Positions 1-11,950 of a DNA stretch of 64,000 bases are shown here, piece by piece. Within the stretch, counting starts at the first letter, position 1, and every line of letters begins with the position of its first letter. The position numbers and the translations under genes were made by a program. The notes below the pieces were generated by a model, which saw only the letters and a program-made list of their open reading frames with translations, made no database searches and had not been told where the DNA came from. The stretch covers positions 1 through 64,000 of the forward strand of contig CALNHX010002282.1 in the NCBI GenBank assembly GCA_940337035.1. The letters run 5' to 3'. The DNA comes from Agriotes lineatus. Taxonomy: Eukaryota; Arthropoda; Insecta; Coleoptera; Elateridae.

Positions 1-2099
1 GAGATTTTATAGTTCACCTTTAATGAACTTTCAAGGAATATCGCCGTAGTAAATTTTGTTGTCAAATTTACAATTGCGGACGCCATTATCGTAGTTGGAC
101 TTTGTTATATCAAGTATTCTTAAAGCTACTAACCCATTTATTAGATTTCATGTTTGTGCAATTATTTCACATGTTTTTAACTCAATAGATTTCATTTAAT
201 TAAGTAATCTGTGCATTATTATTTGATATATCAACTGTTGCATGCATATTTGTATGGTGTTTTCTTTGTAAGAAATACAGGAGAGTTTTTGGGAAAATTA
301 ACTAGAGGAAAGTTTACTGATGCTAATGCTGGTTGAAATCGAGCACTGCAGACACCCCTTAAATTCCGTCTTTGGTTTCTACTTTTACGTAGGCGGATTT
401 TCCAACAAAGGTGGTGGCGCTAAATATTTAACACCTGCATCTCGTTTACCGCATCGTAGCCCTAATCTAAGGTCATAAATAACCCGCCCGTCTTGCTAAG
501 CGTTTTAAGCTCTAAATCTTTGTTACAGCCCATGTTACCGTCAATTTTCGCCTTACTGTATTTTTGAGATTTTGGTTACCAATAATTTCCGATTTATTGT
601 ATGTTCGATGCTTTTCGGATTGCGTTTGGGCACTGCACATTTTTGATACGCAGCCTTGGCTCAATGTTGAGCGCTCGCGATGCGAAATTGGGTCATCTTG
701 TTCCGGCATTCGATCGAATAAGGTCGCGGAAGTTTTGGCGCTGGTCGACGTCGCCATTCTGGAGAAGGTGCTTATGGTTGTCTAGGCACTTCTCACCCTT
801 CAGTTAGGGGATTTGTACGCGTCTCGACATTTCTCCGTATGTGAATTTGGAGATTCTGCCAGGTGCAGACCTTTTTTGACGTCAAAATTTCCGAGCAAAC
901 CATTTGGGGAAACTTATTGTAAGTAGGACCGTTTTCAGCCCCTTTTCGACAGCCCGTTAACGTTTATTCCTTAATAATGTAGTCCCCACCTCGTGCTGGG
1001 CCCCAAGTACGCTCATACATCTCGGACTTGGCCCCAAATAGACGAATACCACGACTTGAACATCACGTTCTGGATCCCAGTTATATCTCGATTACCTCGT
1101 GATGGGTCTCTTTTAAGACTTGGAAATCCCGCCTTGTGGCCGCTGCGTTCTGCGATAACGTATCTCGACGCGCTTACCTGGCGAACTGCTCGTCCCCAGA
1201 AGCCCGTTCCTGCAATGCTGTTCGCGCGAAGATAACTTCAAATCAGCCTAAGGTAACCTTACTGCCCTATTAATTTGTGCTTCTGTTGTACGGCTCAATC
1301 GACGAAGGACTGCCTAAAGTATTTTGGCTTTTAAAGTAAGGTTAGCGCGATAAACTGGCGCGAGATATGTAGATAATGGTCTGGACGCATCACTTGATGG
1401 CGTATTTTTTTTCTTAATGTGAAAAGTAAGAGGCTTCCCCTCGCCGCAGTTCTACTTTTGCTGCGGATTGTGATATTTATTTATTTATTATATGTACAAC
1501 AGTATAGAAATTTCTGAGGCGGACGCCCGCTATAATTTTGCTATTTTACATTAACGTCACTATCCGGGAGCCGCAGGAATTTCCGTTAATTTTATAATCT
1601 GGTGTTTTAAGTTGGCCACCCTATTTTTGTGAACAAGGATCCTTGGGGCGGTTACAATGCATATGCAGGCCTGAAACTTTTTACCTATGTGTATCTTTTT
1701 ATGTGTGTGTCCAACCTTATGAGTGAATAAAACGAACTTGTCATATTTAATTACACTTGATTGTTTGACTCCGGTTTTGCGCATTTCTAGTAATTTCTCA
1801 GTGTTCCGATTTAGCTGGAGCGAAATCTAACAATCGCTGAATCAAGGGGTTAAGGCTTCCTTTTTTTTTGTTATCATAAATCGGTGGCGCCAATCTTTCC
1901 ATCTTTAGAACTCACGCCGTCTTCGACTGCAGTTGGCAGGCGACCCCCCTGATTTGCGATTGATAATGACTCGCCTGGGCAGTGCCCGAGTGAGACAATT
2001 TGGTGTTTTGATTGCAACTTTGGAACGTAAGCAATTAAAGTAAGTATCATTTCTCCAGCCCCCTTTGTTTGTGCTTAAAGTTGATAACATTAGATACAA
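1..2099. other. Unassigned sequence, no gene recognised
   Basis: Only short open frames without recognisable domains occur here. The part from about 560 to 1830 is less AT-rich than its surroundings and could be an old LTR or other repeat, but I found no terminal repeats or coding motif to support that. I see no splice-site and reading-frame combination that suggests a host exon. Confidence 0.4.
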
Positions 2100-2114
2100 T
2101 TTTGTACATAATTC

Positions 2115-3765
2115 GTTGTAATAATAATTTATTTAACGGATAATATCATTTACAGTAAATTAAAATGTATAAAATATAACATATAAAGTTGCAAATACAA
2201 AAATAATAGCAATTCTTATAATATATGCGACATAATAATAATAATATCTATATTCCTTAAATGATTAACAATCTTTACAATACATTGTAACGGACTATTG
2301 CTACCATAATTTGTCGGGTGATAATCTTGTAGCATTAAAGAATTGGAACGTGTATTAAAAGAAGAATACATAAATTAAATGTGAATAGTATTTCTGGACA
2401 CGATATACAGCCATTTAATATCATAAACGCAAAACGCAATTCAAAATAATTACGTCTGACGTATATAAAGTGGAATCCAAAATATGCTAGTAATTGTTTA
2501 TAACTTACGTTCTCGTATCTAATATTAGACTTAAAGCATAGAGCTTAAACAATTTTATCAATTCTATTAAAGTGTATATTATACGTAGGAGCACAAATAA
2601 TGCAATTATAGTCCAATATGGGTCTTGCCAGAGAAACATTCAATACAGTGAGACATCTAATAACGCTAAAATTCGATGTCACTCTCTTAATAAATCCAGC
2701 CATTCGCATAGCTTTGCTAACAACGAAATCAATGTGATTAACAAATGATAGTAAAGTATCTAATAGATCAGCAAGATCGCGAATAAGATACATTTGCAAG
2801 TGATTCGTGTTCAAGATAATAATGAAATAGAGTATCATTTCCTTTTCTATCTATTAAATCTAGTATGTTTAGATTTAACAGTATTTAATTGCATATCATT
2901 TTTTGCGCACCAACGTACTAAATTATTCAAATCATTTTGCAAAATAATACAGTTCGCAAAAAGAAAAAAATTGAATTACAACTTAAAATAACCGCGTTAA
3001 GGAAAATGGAAAATAAGATTGACCCTAAATGGGATCCTTGAGGAACCCCAGAAGGTGCAATACATTTTTCAGATTTAAAACTTAACATTTATCTGCTGAG
3101 AACGATTACTAATAAATGAAATGATCCACTCCAATAAAATTGCTTCAACACCGTATGCCTTTAGTTTGGCAATTTGTAACTTGTGATTGACTCTGTCAAA
3201 CGCTTTACTAAAATTAATGCAAACAGAGTCGACCACAAATCCTTCTCCCATAGAATCGTAAATGAAATTTGCATAGGGAATTAAATTAGTACATGTAGTT
3301 CTGCTGGGATAGAACCCATGCTGCTGACTAACAATAATATTCTTAAATATTTGTTAAAAGGTAATACTAACTAACTAATCTATCTAATATTTTAGGTATG
3401 ACAGATTGAATACATATTGGCCTATAGTTACATACACCATTACACTTAAAAACCGGTACAATAAATGTATGCTTCCAAACACGTGGAAACACTCCACTAT
3501 ACAATGGTATATTAAAAAGTAAATTCAATGGCTTTATTAATTCATTAGAACCATTCTTAATGAAACTAGGGGGGAAACCATCCGGACCCGGTTCCTTATT
3601 AACACACATTCCCTTAGACATTTGCTGACTTCATCAGCCGGAATATGTAGTAACGAATCAAAATGCTCAAAAAATACGACATCGTTCTATTTATATAAGT
3701 TCATTTTTAAGTAATCACAAAAAGCATTTGCAACAGCAACTCCATCAGACGCTACATTATTATTT
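2115..3765 (-). pseudogene. Degenerate non-LTR retrotransposon (CR1/L2/Jockey-like reverse transcriptase)
   Basis: Read on the minus strand, a fragmented reverse transcriptase can be followed. Around 3600-3370 there is a stretch containing the EPGPDGFPPSFIK fingers motif, and around 3250-3150 a palm-type motif with INFSKAFDRVNHK. From about 2838 to 2545 comes the C-terminal part with ARPILDYNCIICAPTY. Upstream to about 3765 the linker region before the RT is still readable. Many frameshifts and stops separate these pieces, so no protein is made. Endonuclease and ORF1 are absent, so the copy is 5' truncated. A short (TAA) run near 2120 may be the 3' tail. RT subfamily assignment between CR1, L2 and Jockey is uncertain. 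Confidence 0.75.
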
Positions 3766-3881
3766 TATAGCACAATCGAGTAGATGCTGTTTTGATGCCA
3801 TTGTTTTTGCTTTTAACATCACGACAAAAGCACTACCCCCTATACTCTGTATATGGACTATTATCGTTTTCTTTTTTTTCA

Positions 3882-5641
3882 GATGCTCCAAAACTATGAT
3901 GGAATAACAGATAAGGAGCAATGGACGACAGAAGATTTGACGGAAGCTATAGCTGATGTTGAGAAAGGTACTCACCAGAGAAAAGCTGACGAAATATGGC
4001 ATCCCATTTAGTATGTTACAGCAGCGGTGCAAGAATTTAAAATTGGGATCCCCAGTTATAGGCAGAAAATCGACCTTTTCAACTGAACAAGAAGTGGAAA
4101 CTACCGCCTACCTCAAGACTTCAGCTAATCTTTATTATGGTCTGACAAGTTAATTTTTGATTAAGCTGAGTAGCTAAATATTAAACATAGATTCAACAAG
4201 GAGACCCACCTTGCAGGGAGAGACTGGTTGGTAGGTTTCGTAAAAAAAAACCCTCGGTTTCTATTAGGAAACCTGAGGTTACGAGCCGTAACACATTAAA
4301 AGGTTTTAATAAAACAGAGGTATTACTTCTTTTCAAAATCTGGAAAAACTCATGATCAAGGACAGCTTTCCTCCTCCTAAAATCTATAAAATGGATGAGA
4401 CTAGGAAAACAACGGTCCAAGAAACTAGAAAAATTATTGGGGCAATTACATCAAGAGAGAGAGAGAAAAAACCACGGCGGTTATTTGCTGTATGAACGCA
4501 GCTGGTGGGTATATTCCGCCCATGTTTATTTATGCCAGACAAAGAATGGCTCCAAATCTTGCAGCAAATGACTGCCGTGAAGCATTGTATGAATATTCTA
4601 AGAATGGTTGGAGTGATGAAAATCCTTTTCTAACTTTCTAACAATGAAAGCCACATCACTCTGGACGCGTATTCGTTTTGCTGTGAAAACTACATCGGAA
4701 TGCTATCTTTGTCACCTCACTCATCGCATCGATTATAACCTCTAGACGTAGTTTTTTACGGTCCCCTAAAACGAGCTTACAACAGGGAGTGTAATCTTTA
4801 CATGAAAAGTAAACCAGGTGAAGCCATCACTGTATATAAACTTGCGGAGTTATTCAATAACGCGTAATCTGCTGTTGCATTTCTAGATTTCCGGCAACGG
4901 GCATTCATCCAATTAATCCCAATATTTTCTTAGAAGAGGACTTTCCGTTTGATGGTGTAGATGTAGAACCAAATGAATTGGAATCTACATCCACTAAAAC
5001 CGTCGGTGAGCCAAAACCCAACCCGCTGCGTAGAAGCCCTAGCACCAAACAACAATCACTGTCATTTGCGGAAGTTTCTCCAGTTCCACAACCAAGCACC
5101 TCATCAAAAAGAACACCAAGAAAACAACACTCTACTATACTGACAGAAACACCACAGAAATTGGTGTTAGAAGAAAAGCAACAGAAACATCTTCACCAAA
5201 AAGGTAGTACGAAAAGAAATGCTTTAAATAAATTTGAAGAGGGCAATGACAGAAACAACAAAAGATGTAAGAAGCAAGAAGATTTTTCTTTAGAATCTGG
5301 CATTGCATTAAACAATCTTTGTCAGGATTCTTCCGTTGGAGACTGGATGGAAACAAGCGATTTGGAAGAAGGTAAGAAGCGAGAAGAAGCTGGGTTTATA
5401 GCTGAAGATTCTGTTTTGAAGAAAGACGATTTCATCATGATGACCGTTGCAAATGAGAAAAACGAAAAAGAATTTGTGGCTCAAATTATAAGTATAACTG
5501 AAAATGATTTTAGAGTAAAATACATGCGCTGCTACCAAGGCCACTAGAATATATTGGTGTTCCCAGACATAGACGATATAGATATCATAACAAAGAACAA
5601 TATAGTTCTTTTTAACGCCTTCAATATGGAAAAATTTCATT
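3882..5641 (+). pseudogene. Degenerate pogo/Tigger-like transposase
   Basis: A Tc1/mariner-superfamily pogo-type transposase is readable in three frames. It begins just after a polypyrimidine tract and AG (about 3882) with MLQNYDGITDKEQW. A psq-type helix-turn-helix follows (LTKYGIPFSMLQQRCK, about 3980-4030), then CENP-B-type HTH remnants (WLVGFVKKNPRF). The MDETRKTTVQ region near 4390 holds the first catalytic Asp, followed by AAGGYIPPMFIYARQRM (about 4500). The FYGPLKRAYN-like segment lies near 4750-4850. From about 4905 to 5547 a long open tail with the acidic/basic C-terminal region typical of these proteins survives, and after one more frameshift it ends near 5641. The stretch carrying the second and third catalytic residues is damaged. 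A second, better copy is at 26601-28887. Confidence 0.8.
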
Positions 5642-5730
5642 AGATTAGATGTTTTATATAAATAAATGCATTTATGTTTTAATATTGTCTAGAAAAAATG
5701 TTTTGTTAAGTCTATTCTTTGTATTACGCC

Positions 5731-6047
5731 TTAACACCTTGGCTGCCTACGACGCAAGGTATGCGTTGACTGAGTAGTCATCCTGAGTGCCGCCAACGCC
5801 ACGTGTGCGGTCTGCGCATGTTGTAATATAAATGCATATTTTTTAATCGGTTTTGTAGTTGGAGCTTTGCAATCGTAGAGGTGTGTTCTATGAGTATTAG
5901 TCTGTATTTGTCCGTTTGCGGTTTTGGAATATGACAATATGGCGGACAGTGAGCAGGCCGGGCCTTCGGGCTTGAATCTGTGGCGTTCTACACTATTCGG
6001 CTCTAGGCATGGGGCAAGTGAAATCTGATAGGCAGCCAACGTGTTAA
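5731..6047. mobile_element. piggyBac-like MITE with TTAA target duplication
   Basis: TTAA at 5731-5734 and 6044-6047 flanks a 309-bp core with inverted termini CACSTTGGCTGCCTA (14 of 15 bp identical on the two ends). TTAA duplication plus a terminus starting with C and an adjacent short TIR is the piggyBac pattern. There is no coding capacity. Confidence 0.75.
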
Positions 6048-6382
6048 GGTATTAATGTTTTCCATAAAATCGTTTTTTGCAATATTCTGTTAGCTCTGAC
6101 CGTCATTATCCGGATTGCGGGAGAATGACTGTCAAAGGCAAGTTTGGATAAATAATAAAACTTCTATGAAACTATTTGTTTTAATACTGGTAAAGCAGGT
6201 AACAGTCAAAGACTGTTTAATACTTAACAATTTGAGACCAACAACTTTACAATTTTTCCATCAATACAAGTTATGACACGTGACGTTATGCGAATGTTTT
6301 TACTCATAATCGGTTAATAATAGATACGTTTCTAACCTCCAAAACAGTAGGAAAGCGAGTCATTTTTTACTTTTACTTTCCC

Positions 6383-6413
6383 AGCTAGCCGGGAAAGATT
6401 TTCCCGGCTAGCT
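6383..6413. repeat. 14-bp perfect inverted repeat with 3-bp loop
   Basis: The arms AGCTAGCCGGGAAA and its exact complement surround a GAT loop. It is a strong DNA hairpin of unknown role in otherwise featureless sequence (6048-6570). Confidence 0.8.
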
Positions 6414-6571
6414 AAACGTCACTTTCAATGAACTTGTCATGTTACCTAGCAACAGCGTCGCAGTTTCCTTTGTTAAAGTGAGTTATTAAACTGCGATAAA
6501 AATACGTATCATTTGAAACTTACCCAATTAAATAAATAATGACAAAAACCAATTATGAGTAAAATAGTATA

Positions 6572-6796
6572 AAGTAGGGACTAGAAATCAGACGACGTGC
6601 GCCACCAAGCAAATTTTAGTGACATCATAAATACCACCATCAGATTTACAAAACCGATATTTATTTTCTTTCTTACAGCTCATTTTAAATCATGCGTTTG
6701 GTTTAATGTTTAAGATTTGGGGTACATATAAACATAGTATGTTTATGACGTCATTACTCTTGATGACGTTTGTCGTCTGATTTCTTGTCCCTACTT
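6572..6796. mobile_element. 225-bp Tc1/mariner-type MITE
   Basis: The ends are inverted copies of AAGTAGGGACWAGAAATCAG, extending to about 25 bp with one mismatch, and are flanked by TA dinucleotides (6570-6571 and 6797-6798). TA duplication and TIRs without an open frame indicate a non-autonomous Tc1/mariner-type element. Confidence 0.75.
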
Positions 6797-6904
6797 TACA
6801 TACCACGGTGAAAAGTTTCATTCCTGTCTCGAGACGCTTTGCGTCTCGGTTAACTACTTAATCTCTCGACGGTAATGAAACACTTCCCACCTCGGTATGT
6901 AATA
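6797..6904. repeat. Foldback element adjoining the MITE
   Basis: The outer arms TACATACCRNGGTG... and complement (about 27 bp, imperfect) enclose a second internal hairpin built on GAGACGC/GCGTCTC. It abuts the preceding MITE directly and shares its TA. It is probably a small foldback transposable element. Confidence 0.6.
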
Positions 6905-7106
6905 TTCTATAGTCAAATAATTTTAAGTATTTGTAATTTGCACATTGTCATTTTGCCACACTATATTCAGACATCAGTCACTTGAGGTGATTCACGAGGG
7001 GTCAAGCGATACGTGGCCCAATGCATGTCGCATTATCGACGTTTTTCTAGTTTCTCCACCTTCCCCAAGCAAGCTTCCTCGGTAGAGATAAATCATACAA
7101 AGGGAT

Positions 7107-7690
7107 AAATTTGTCTCTCTGGTCACTCTGTCAAAAGATTTTTCAAATCAGAAAATGCAAAAAAGGATATACCGTGTCCAGATATTACAAAGGTGTATAA
7201 TAAGCACATGGATGGACCTGCAAGATTCCCTAATAGGTCTGTATTCTATACACATAAGAACAAGAAGTGGTACCACCGTATATTCTTTCATCTTATTGAC
7301 GAAACTATTTGCAATTCGTGGTTATTGTACAGAAGAATTGCAAACCAGAGACCAAAAAACGACAATGTAAACTCTAAAATGAGTTTGTTTGATTTCAAGA
7401 TACAGGTGGCAGCAGCCTTATGCAATGAACCAGGCGAGACAAGAAAATGCCGCGATCAACCAAGTCTTCAGACTGAACTTCCAAATAAACAGGACCGAAA
7501 GGAACCCGTCCCTTTGTTCATAACCCAAAAGGATAATATTGGACACTGGTCTATCCATACACTCCATCGCCAACGCTGCAAAAATACCAACTCCAACTGC
7601 AAAGGAAAAAATCGGTTGATGTGCGAAAAATGTAAAGTTCACTTGTGCCTGTACGACACTAAAAATTGCGTTCATGAATTTCATATGTAA
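7107..7690 (+). pseudogene. piggyBac-like (PGBD) transposase, C-terminal fragment
   Basis: The segment encodes the end of a DDD piggyBac-type transposase: YNKHM, then DSLIGLYSIHIRTRS in a neighbouring frame, then KKWYHRIFFHLID and NSWLLYRR back in the first frame. The C-terminal Cys/His-rich domain (CKGKNRLMCEKCKVHLC, ending CVHEFHM) is complete. Two compensating frameshifts within about 60 bp and loss of the N-terminal two thirds, including the catalytic Asp region, show it is dead. An AATAAA-like signal follows at about 7698. The element ends could not be identified with confidence. Confidence 0.85.
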
Positions 7691-7894
7691 TAACACTGAA
7701 TAAAAATGCTTGAACATTCAGAAATGATTTACTTATTTATTATGTTTCGTTGATATTTTTCTTTGTCTAGGTGCACAGCGTTCCCAAATGGGACATCGCA
7801 TTTTTGGAAAAATGAGCAATAAAAATTTTTTTATGTGTATTTTTGGCAACTTATGGTAGCTCGATACAACTATTAAAAAAGAACAGGAATAAAG

Positions 7895-8914
7895 TTATTC
7901 GCCTGTATGAGTTTTTATATGTGTGACTAAATGACTTTTGTGGGCTGTTTTATATCCACAAAGAGAACAGGAATAAGGTTTTTCACCTGTATGAGATTTC
8001 ATATGCCTAACTAAATGGGTATTATGAGCAGTTTTATATTCACAAACAAAACAGGAGAAAGGTTTTTCTCCTGTATGAGATTTCATATGCCTAACTAAAT
8101 GGGTATTATGAGCAGTTTTATATTCACAAACAGAACAGGAGAAAGGTTTTTCTCCTGTATGAGTTTTTATATGTGTGACTAAATGACTTTTGTGGGCTGT
8201 TTTATATCCACAAAGAGAACAGGAGTAAGGTTTTTCACCTGTATGAGTTATCATATGTCTGACTAAATTACTTTTTCTAGCATATTTATATTCACAAACA
8301 GAACAGGAATAAGGTTTTTGTCCTGTATGGGTTTCTATATGTGTGACTAAATCACTTTTGTGGGCTGTTTTATATCCACAAAGAGAACAGGAGTAAGGTT
8401 TTTCACCTGTATGAGTTTTCATATGTCTGACTAAATTACTTTTTCTAGCATATTTATATTCACAAACATAACAGGAATAAGGCTTTTCGACTGTATGAGT
8501 CATCATATGTCTAACTAAATGATGTTTTTGGGTAGATGTATATTCACAAACGGAACAAAAATAAGGTTTTTCGCCTGTATGAGTCCTCATATGTATGACT
8601 AAACTATTTTTTTTGGTAGATTTATATTCACAAACAGAACAAGAATAAGGTTTTTCACATGAATGAGACTTTGTAGCGGTAACCAAACCCTGCGCTGTTA
8701 AATTTTGAGACACATAATTTTGGTCTTTAATTTCAAGCTCACATTTAATATTAATTTCCGAATAATCGCTGATGTCATTACTGCTTTCAATGACTTGTTT
8801 GATAGAAAATTTCTTAATATCTTCATTGCCATCTAAGTCTATTAATTTATGCAGTGAAGTTACTGTTGAACTAGAAAAATCATTATCTGCTGTTGCTTGA
8901 TTAGTGGTCATCAT
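7895..8914 (-). CDS. C2H2 zinc-finger protein, nine tandem fingers
   Basis: This is an intact 339-residue open frame. Residues 1-87 are a serine/acidic-rich non-finger region with no recognised domain. Residues 88-339 are nine contiguous 28-residue C2H2 fingers (C-x2-C-x12-H-x3-H) joined by TGEKP-type linkers, so a nuclear, sequence-specific DNA-binding role is expected for the family. The protein stops directly after the last linker (HTGE). An in-frame stop lies shortly upstream of the double ATG, and a good 3' splice acceptor (TTGTTCCAG) sits at about 8995-8996. This therefore looks like the last coding exon of a gene with upstream non-coding exon(s). Fingers 6 and 9 are identical and 7 and 8 nearly so, pointing to recent internal duplication. 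Targets are unknown. It is one of only two plausible host genes here, though an expanded or non-functional family copy cannot be excluded. Confidence 0.85.
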   Translation of the reverse strand: MMTTNQATADNDFSSSTVTSLHKLIDLDGNEDIKKFSIKQVIESSNDISDYSEINIKCELEIKDQNYVSQNLTAQGLVTATKSHSCEKPYSCSVCEYKSTKKNSLVIHMRTHTGEKPYFCSVCEYTSTQKHHLVRHMMTHTVEKPYSCYVCEYKYARKSNLVRHMKTHTGEKPYSCSLCGYKTAHKSDLVTHIETHTGQKPYSCSVCEYKYARKSNLVRHMITHTGEKPYSCSLCGYKTAHKSHLVTHIKTHTGEKPFSCSVCEYKTAHNTHLVRHMKSHTGEKPFSCFVCEYKTAHNTHLVRHMKSHTGEKPYSCSLCGYKTAHKSHLVTHIKTHTGE

Positions 8915-9031
8915 ACGTAGTTTAATGTCGGCTTGAGCAGTAATACTTCTTCGCTCAATAATATACGATTATGGGAATTTTGAGATTGCAGCACCTGGAA
9001 CAAGTAGGTATTATTAGAATTAGCAAATTAC

Positions 9032-9321
9032 AGATAATATTTTTCTTCAAATGGCAGTAAATTGTGTCATTATCCTGCTGGATTGATGATGCTAAACTGT
9101 CACTTTATTGCCAAGCGACAGATAATATTATCTGCTGCTGACCATCGGCAGATAAAGTTATTATCTGTCACTGACGACTTTATCTGCCGCTGACGAGATA
9201 TAGTAATTTTCTTCGGATTTTGTTATAAACGTTTGAAGAAAAAATGCTATATGTTATTCGGAGCACAAATATCTTTATGTGGCTCGCTGTACTTATCTGC
9301 CTTGGCAAGCTCGGCAGATAA
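9032..9321. promoter_or_regulatory. Cluster of eight AGATAA (GATA-type) motifs
   Basis: Exact AGATAA or its complement TTATCT occurs at 9032, 9120, 9128, 9150, 9161, 9180, 9293 and 9316, several as inverted pairs. It lies just upstream of the minus-strand zinc-finger exon (8914). GATA factors bind WGATAR, so this could be an enhancer. It may equally be part of an inverted-repeat transposon, since arms around 9255-9280 and 9330-9360 also pair. Confidence 0.35.
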
Positions 9322-10294
9322 ACCGTCCAGCCACGACACATAAAATATAACTTTTGCTCCTAAAAACATAATATACTATTATTCTATTTTAGAACCATAA
9401 GCTTGTTTATTGACCCACAAGGGGCCTATAATGTTGCTAAGCAATACAACAAACAATATAGCAACACCAACAATCTACACAGTAACCATAGTAATATAAA
9501 ATTTTACAGTGCCGACATAACGATGATGCCTGTGACCAAAATACTGAATCCTAAAACTTTGTCCTTTTCGAAAACCAAACCAAACGTTATATGTACCAAG
9601 TGCATAATCAAGATTGTAACTATCAAGGAATTTAAAGCATTCCGCATAATTTATTAACGCTATGCCCTTAATACATAAATAACTATTATATACTGTTCTG
9701 TAAAGAAAACTGGAGTTATTTTACAATATTCTAAATAGAATAGTTATTTATGAGGATGGAAAGAGAAAGTTTATGTCGGATGATAAACTTTGAGACCCAA
9801 TGCAAAGCGGAAAGCCTTTATTCGTCCAAGGGTGGAAACTTTCTATGGGCCTGATGCTCGTACAATGAATTAGGCACAATTGTGTCCAAATTCACTACTA
9901 AAATGGTTTATTCTAACTACACTCTTGGAAATACCTACATACTAAAGCTTGCAACTAGAAAACTATTAGGTGGTGTGTCACATGCTTCGAATCTTTAAAT
10001 GAGAAAATCTTCAGACCCACTTTCTGTTGCAGGTATTTCATTTTACAACATATCACGTATTTTTAATATTAACAAATAAATGAACTGCTGAGGTTGAGTG
10101 CGAGAATCCAAAGAGAACGGACGTGCTAACGGCGATAATCAACCTCAAAATTCGAGAATTATCACGGGTTATATGATGCGGCGAATCAAGGAACATTAAA
10201 TTCTAAGTCATGAAGTGTAATTAAAATTATTTACAGAGTAGCTAGTATTAAAAAAACCAAAGATAACAACAACAGGTTGTAAAAATAAAGAATG
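9322..10294. other. Intergenic sequence with a small foldback at about 9673-9753
   Basis: No gene is recognised. An 84-residue open frame at 9403-9657 matches nothing I know. ACATAAATAACTATT and its complement near 9739-9753 form a short foldback. Near 10086 and 10139, TGAGGTTGA and TCAACCTCA form a small inverted pair. Confidence 0.4.
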
Positions 10295-11950
10295 AAAATA
10301 TATAGAAGAAGAAAATGAAAGGATACAAAGATGGTATGAACACTTAAAGCAAGTCTATAAAGATAGAGAGACAGAAGAAGAAAACCCAGATACTGAACCA
10401 GAACTAACAGAAGATGAGGTAAGAAACCCAACGTACGAGGAAATAAATGAAATAATACAAAAAATGAAAAACGGAAAAGCACCCGGGCATGACAACATAA
10501 CAATAGAGCTTATTAAACAGGGAGGACAAATGCTAAACAACAAAATCTACCAACTAATAACACAAATATGGAATAAAGAGCAAATGCCACAAGAATGAAA
10601 GATGGGAGTAATTATTCCAGTACATAAGAAAGGAGACAGCAAAATGCGAAAACTACAGGGGGAATAAGTTTATTAAGCACAATATACAAAATAGTATCGA
10701 GTATAATATATAGAAGAATAGAGCCTTATGCAGAAACAATAATAGGTAAATACCAAAACGGATTCAGGCCGAATAGATCAACAATTGATGGAATCCACAC
10801 AATAAGATAGATACTTGAAAAAAGCAAAGAACACAATATCGATCTCCATCTGTTATCAGGGTGTCTAGCAGATATGGCATTCAAAATTCCCGTATAATTC
10901 TCGTATTTTCCCGGTCATTTTATTAGGATTCCCGGATACTTTCTGGTCTTCCGGTCTGACTTTTTCGGGTAGTCAATAACCAAAAAAAAAAAACGACTGT
11001 CTTCGCGCGTCCCGTACATTTTTGCATATTATTCCGGATAATCCGAAAATTTTTACGGAAATTTCGCTTATTATTTTCGTAAAATGACAAAAATTACTGC
11101 AAATTCCCTTTGATAAAAAAATTCCCGGTTGCCTAAGAAATTCCCGCATATTTCCCGTATTTTCAAGGGCACTTTCAAATTCCCGTATAATTCCCGGTTT
11201 TCCAGGAATTCCCGGTCGCTAGACACCCTGGTTATTTATCGATTATAAACAGGCTTTTGACAAGATTAAAAGAAGACAAATATACATGGAACTAAGAAAT
11301 CTAGGAATACCAAGAAAGATAATACAGCTTATTAAAATGACAATGGAAAGATCAAAAGCATATGTAAAAACACAAATGGGTGACACGGAACCCTTTATAG
11401 TCAGCACGGGAGTAAGGCAGGGAGATGCGCTGTTTACAATCATATTCAACCTAATAATGGAAGCTATTGTAAGAAAAGCAAAAATCCAAGGAGCAATAAA
11501 CACACATATGACACAGATATCGGCATATGCGGATGATTTAGTTATCATTAGTAGAACCAATAAAGAATTAAAAGAAGCCTATGTAAAAATAGAAGAAACT
11601 GCACAAAAGATGGGACTACAAGTAAACACAGAGTAAACAAAATATATGAGAACACAGAAAACTAAACAAACTGAACTGAAAAGCATAGAAATAAATGGAA
11701 ATAATTTTGAAGAAGTTGAGGAATTTAAATACCTAGGGTCAATAATAAGTAATACCAACAATGTAACCATGGAAGTTATGAATAGAATACAATCGGCAAA
11801 TGAAAGTTACTACGCTAATAAGAAAGTATTGTGTAATAAAATAACAAGTAAAAAAACGAAATTACGAATATATAAGAGATGACATATGGAGCTGAGACAT
11901 GGAGATTAACAGAAAAGGACGAGGAAATATTAAGAAGAAGCGAGAGTCAA
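10295..11950 (+). pseudogene. RTE-like LINE reverse transcriptase fragment, split by a TIR element
   Basis: The RT starts in the fingers region (WYEHLKQVYKDRET, then MKNGKAPGHDNITIELIK). It runs through a GFRPNRST segment and is interrupted at 10857-11230. It resumes with FIDYKQAFDK and contains GVRQGD and the catalytic YADD (about 11525), then FKYLGSIISNT and the start of the C-terminal region with TYGAETWRL. It then stops abruptly near 11950, where the next LINE begins. Several stops and a frameshift near 10650 break it. Endonuclease and ORF1 are missing. Clade is inferred from the C-terminal layout. Confidence 0.8.
10857..11230. mobile_element. 374-bp TIR element inserted in a LINE, 5-bp target duplication
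   Basis: Perfect 13-bp TIRs CAGGGTGTCTAGC lie at 10857-10869 and 11218-11230, flanked by GTTAT at 10852-10856 and 11231-11235. Removing the element and one GTTAT joins the LINE frame as LHLLFIDYKQAFDK. The interior is built from repeated ATTCCCGTATTTTCCCGG-like words. CAGGG termini suggest the hAT superfamily, but hAT normally duplicates 8 bp, so the superfamily is left open. Confidence 0.85.
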
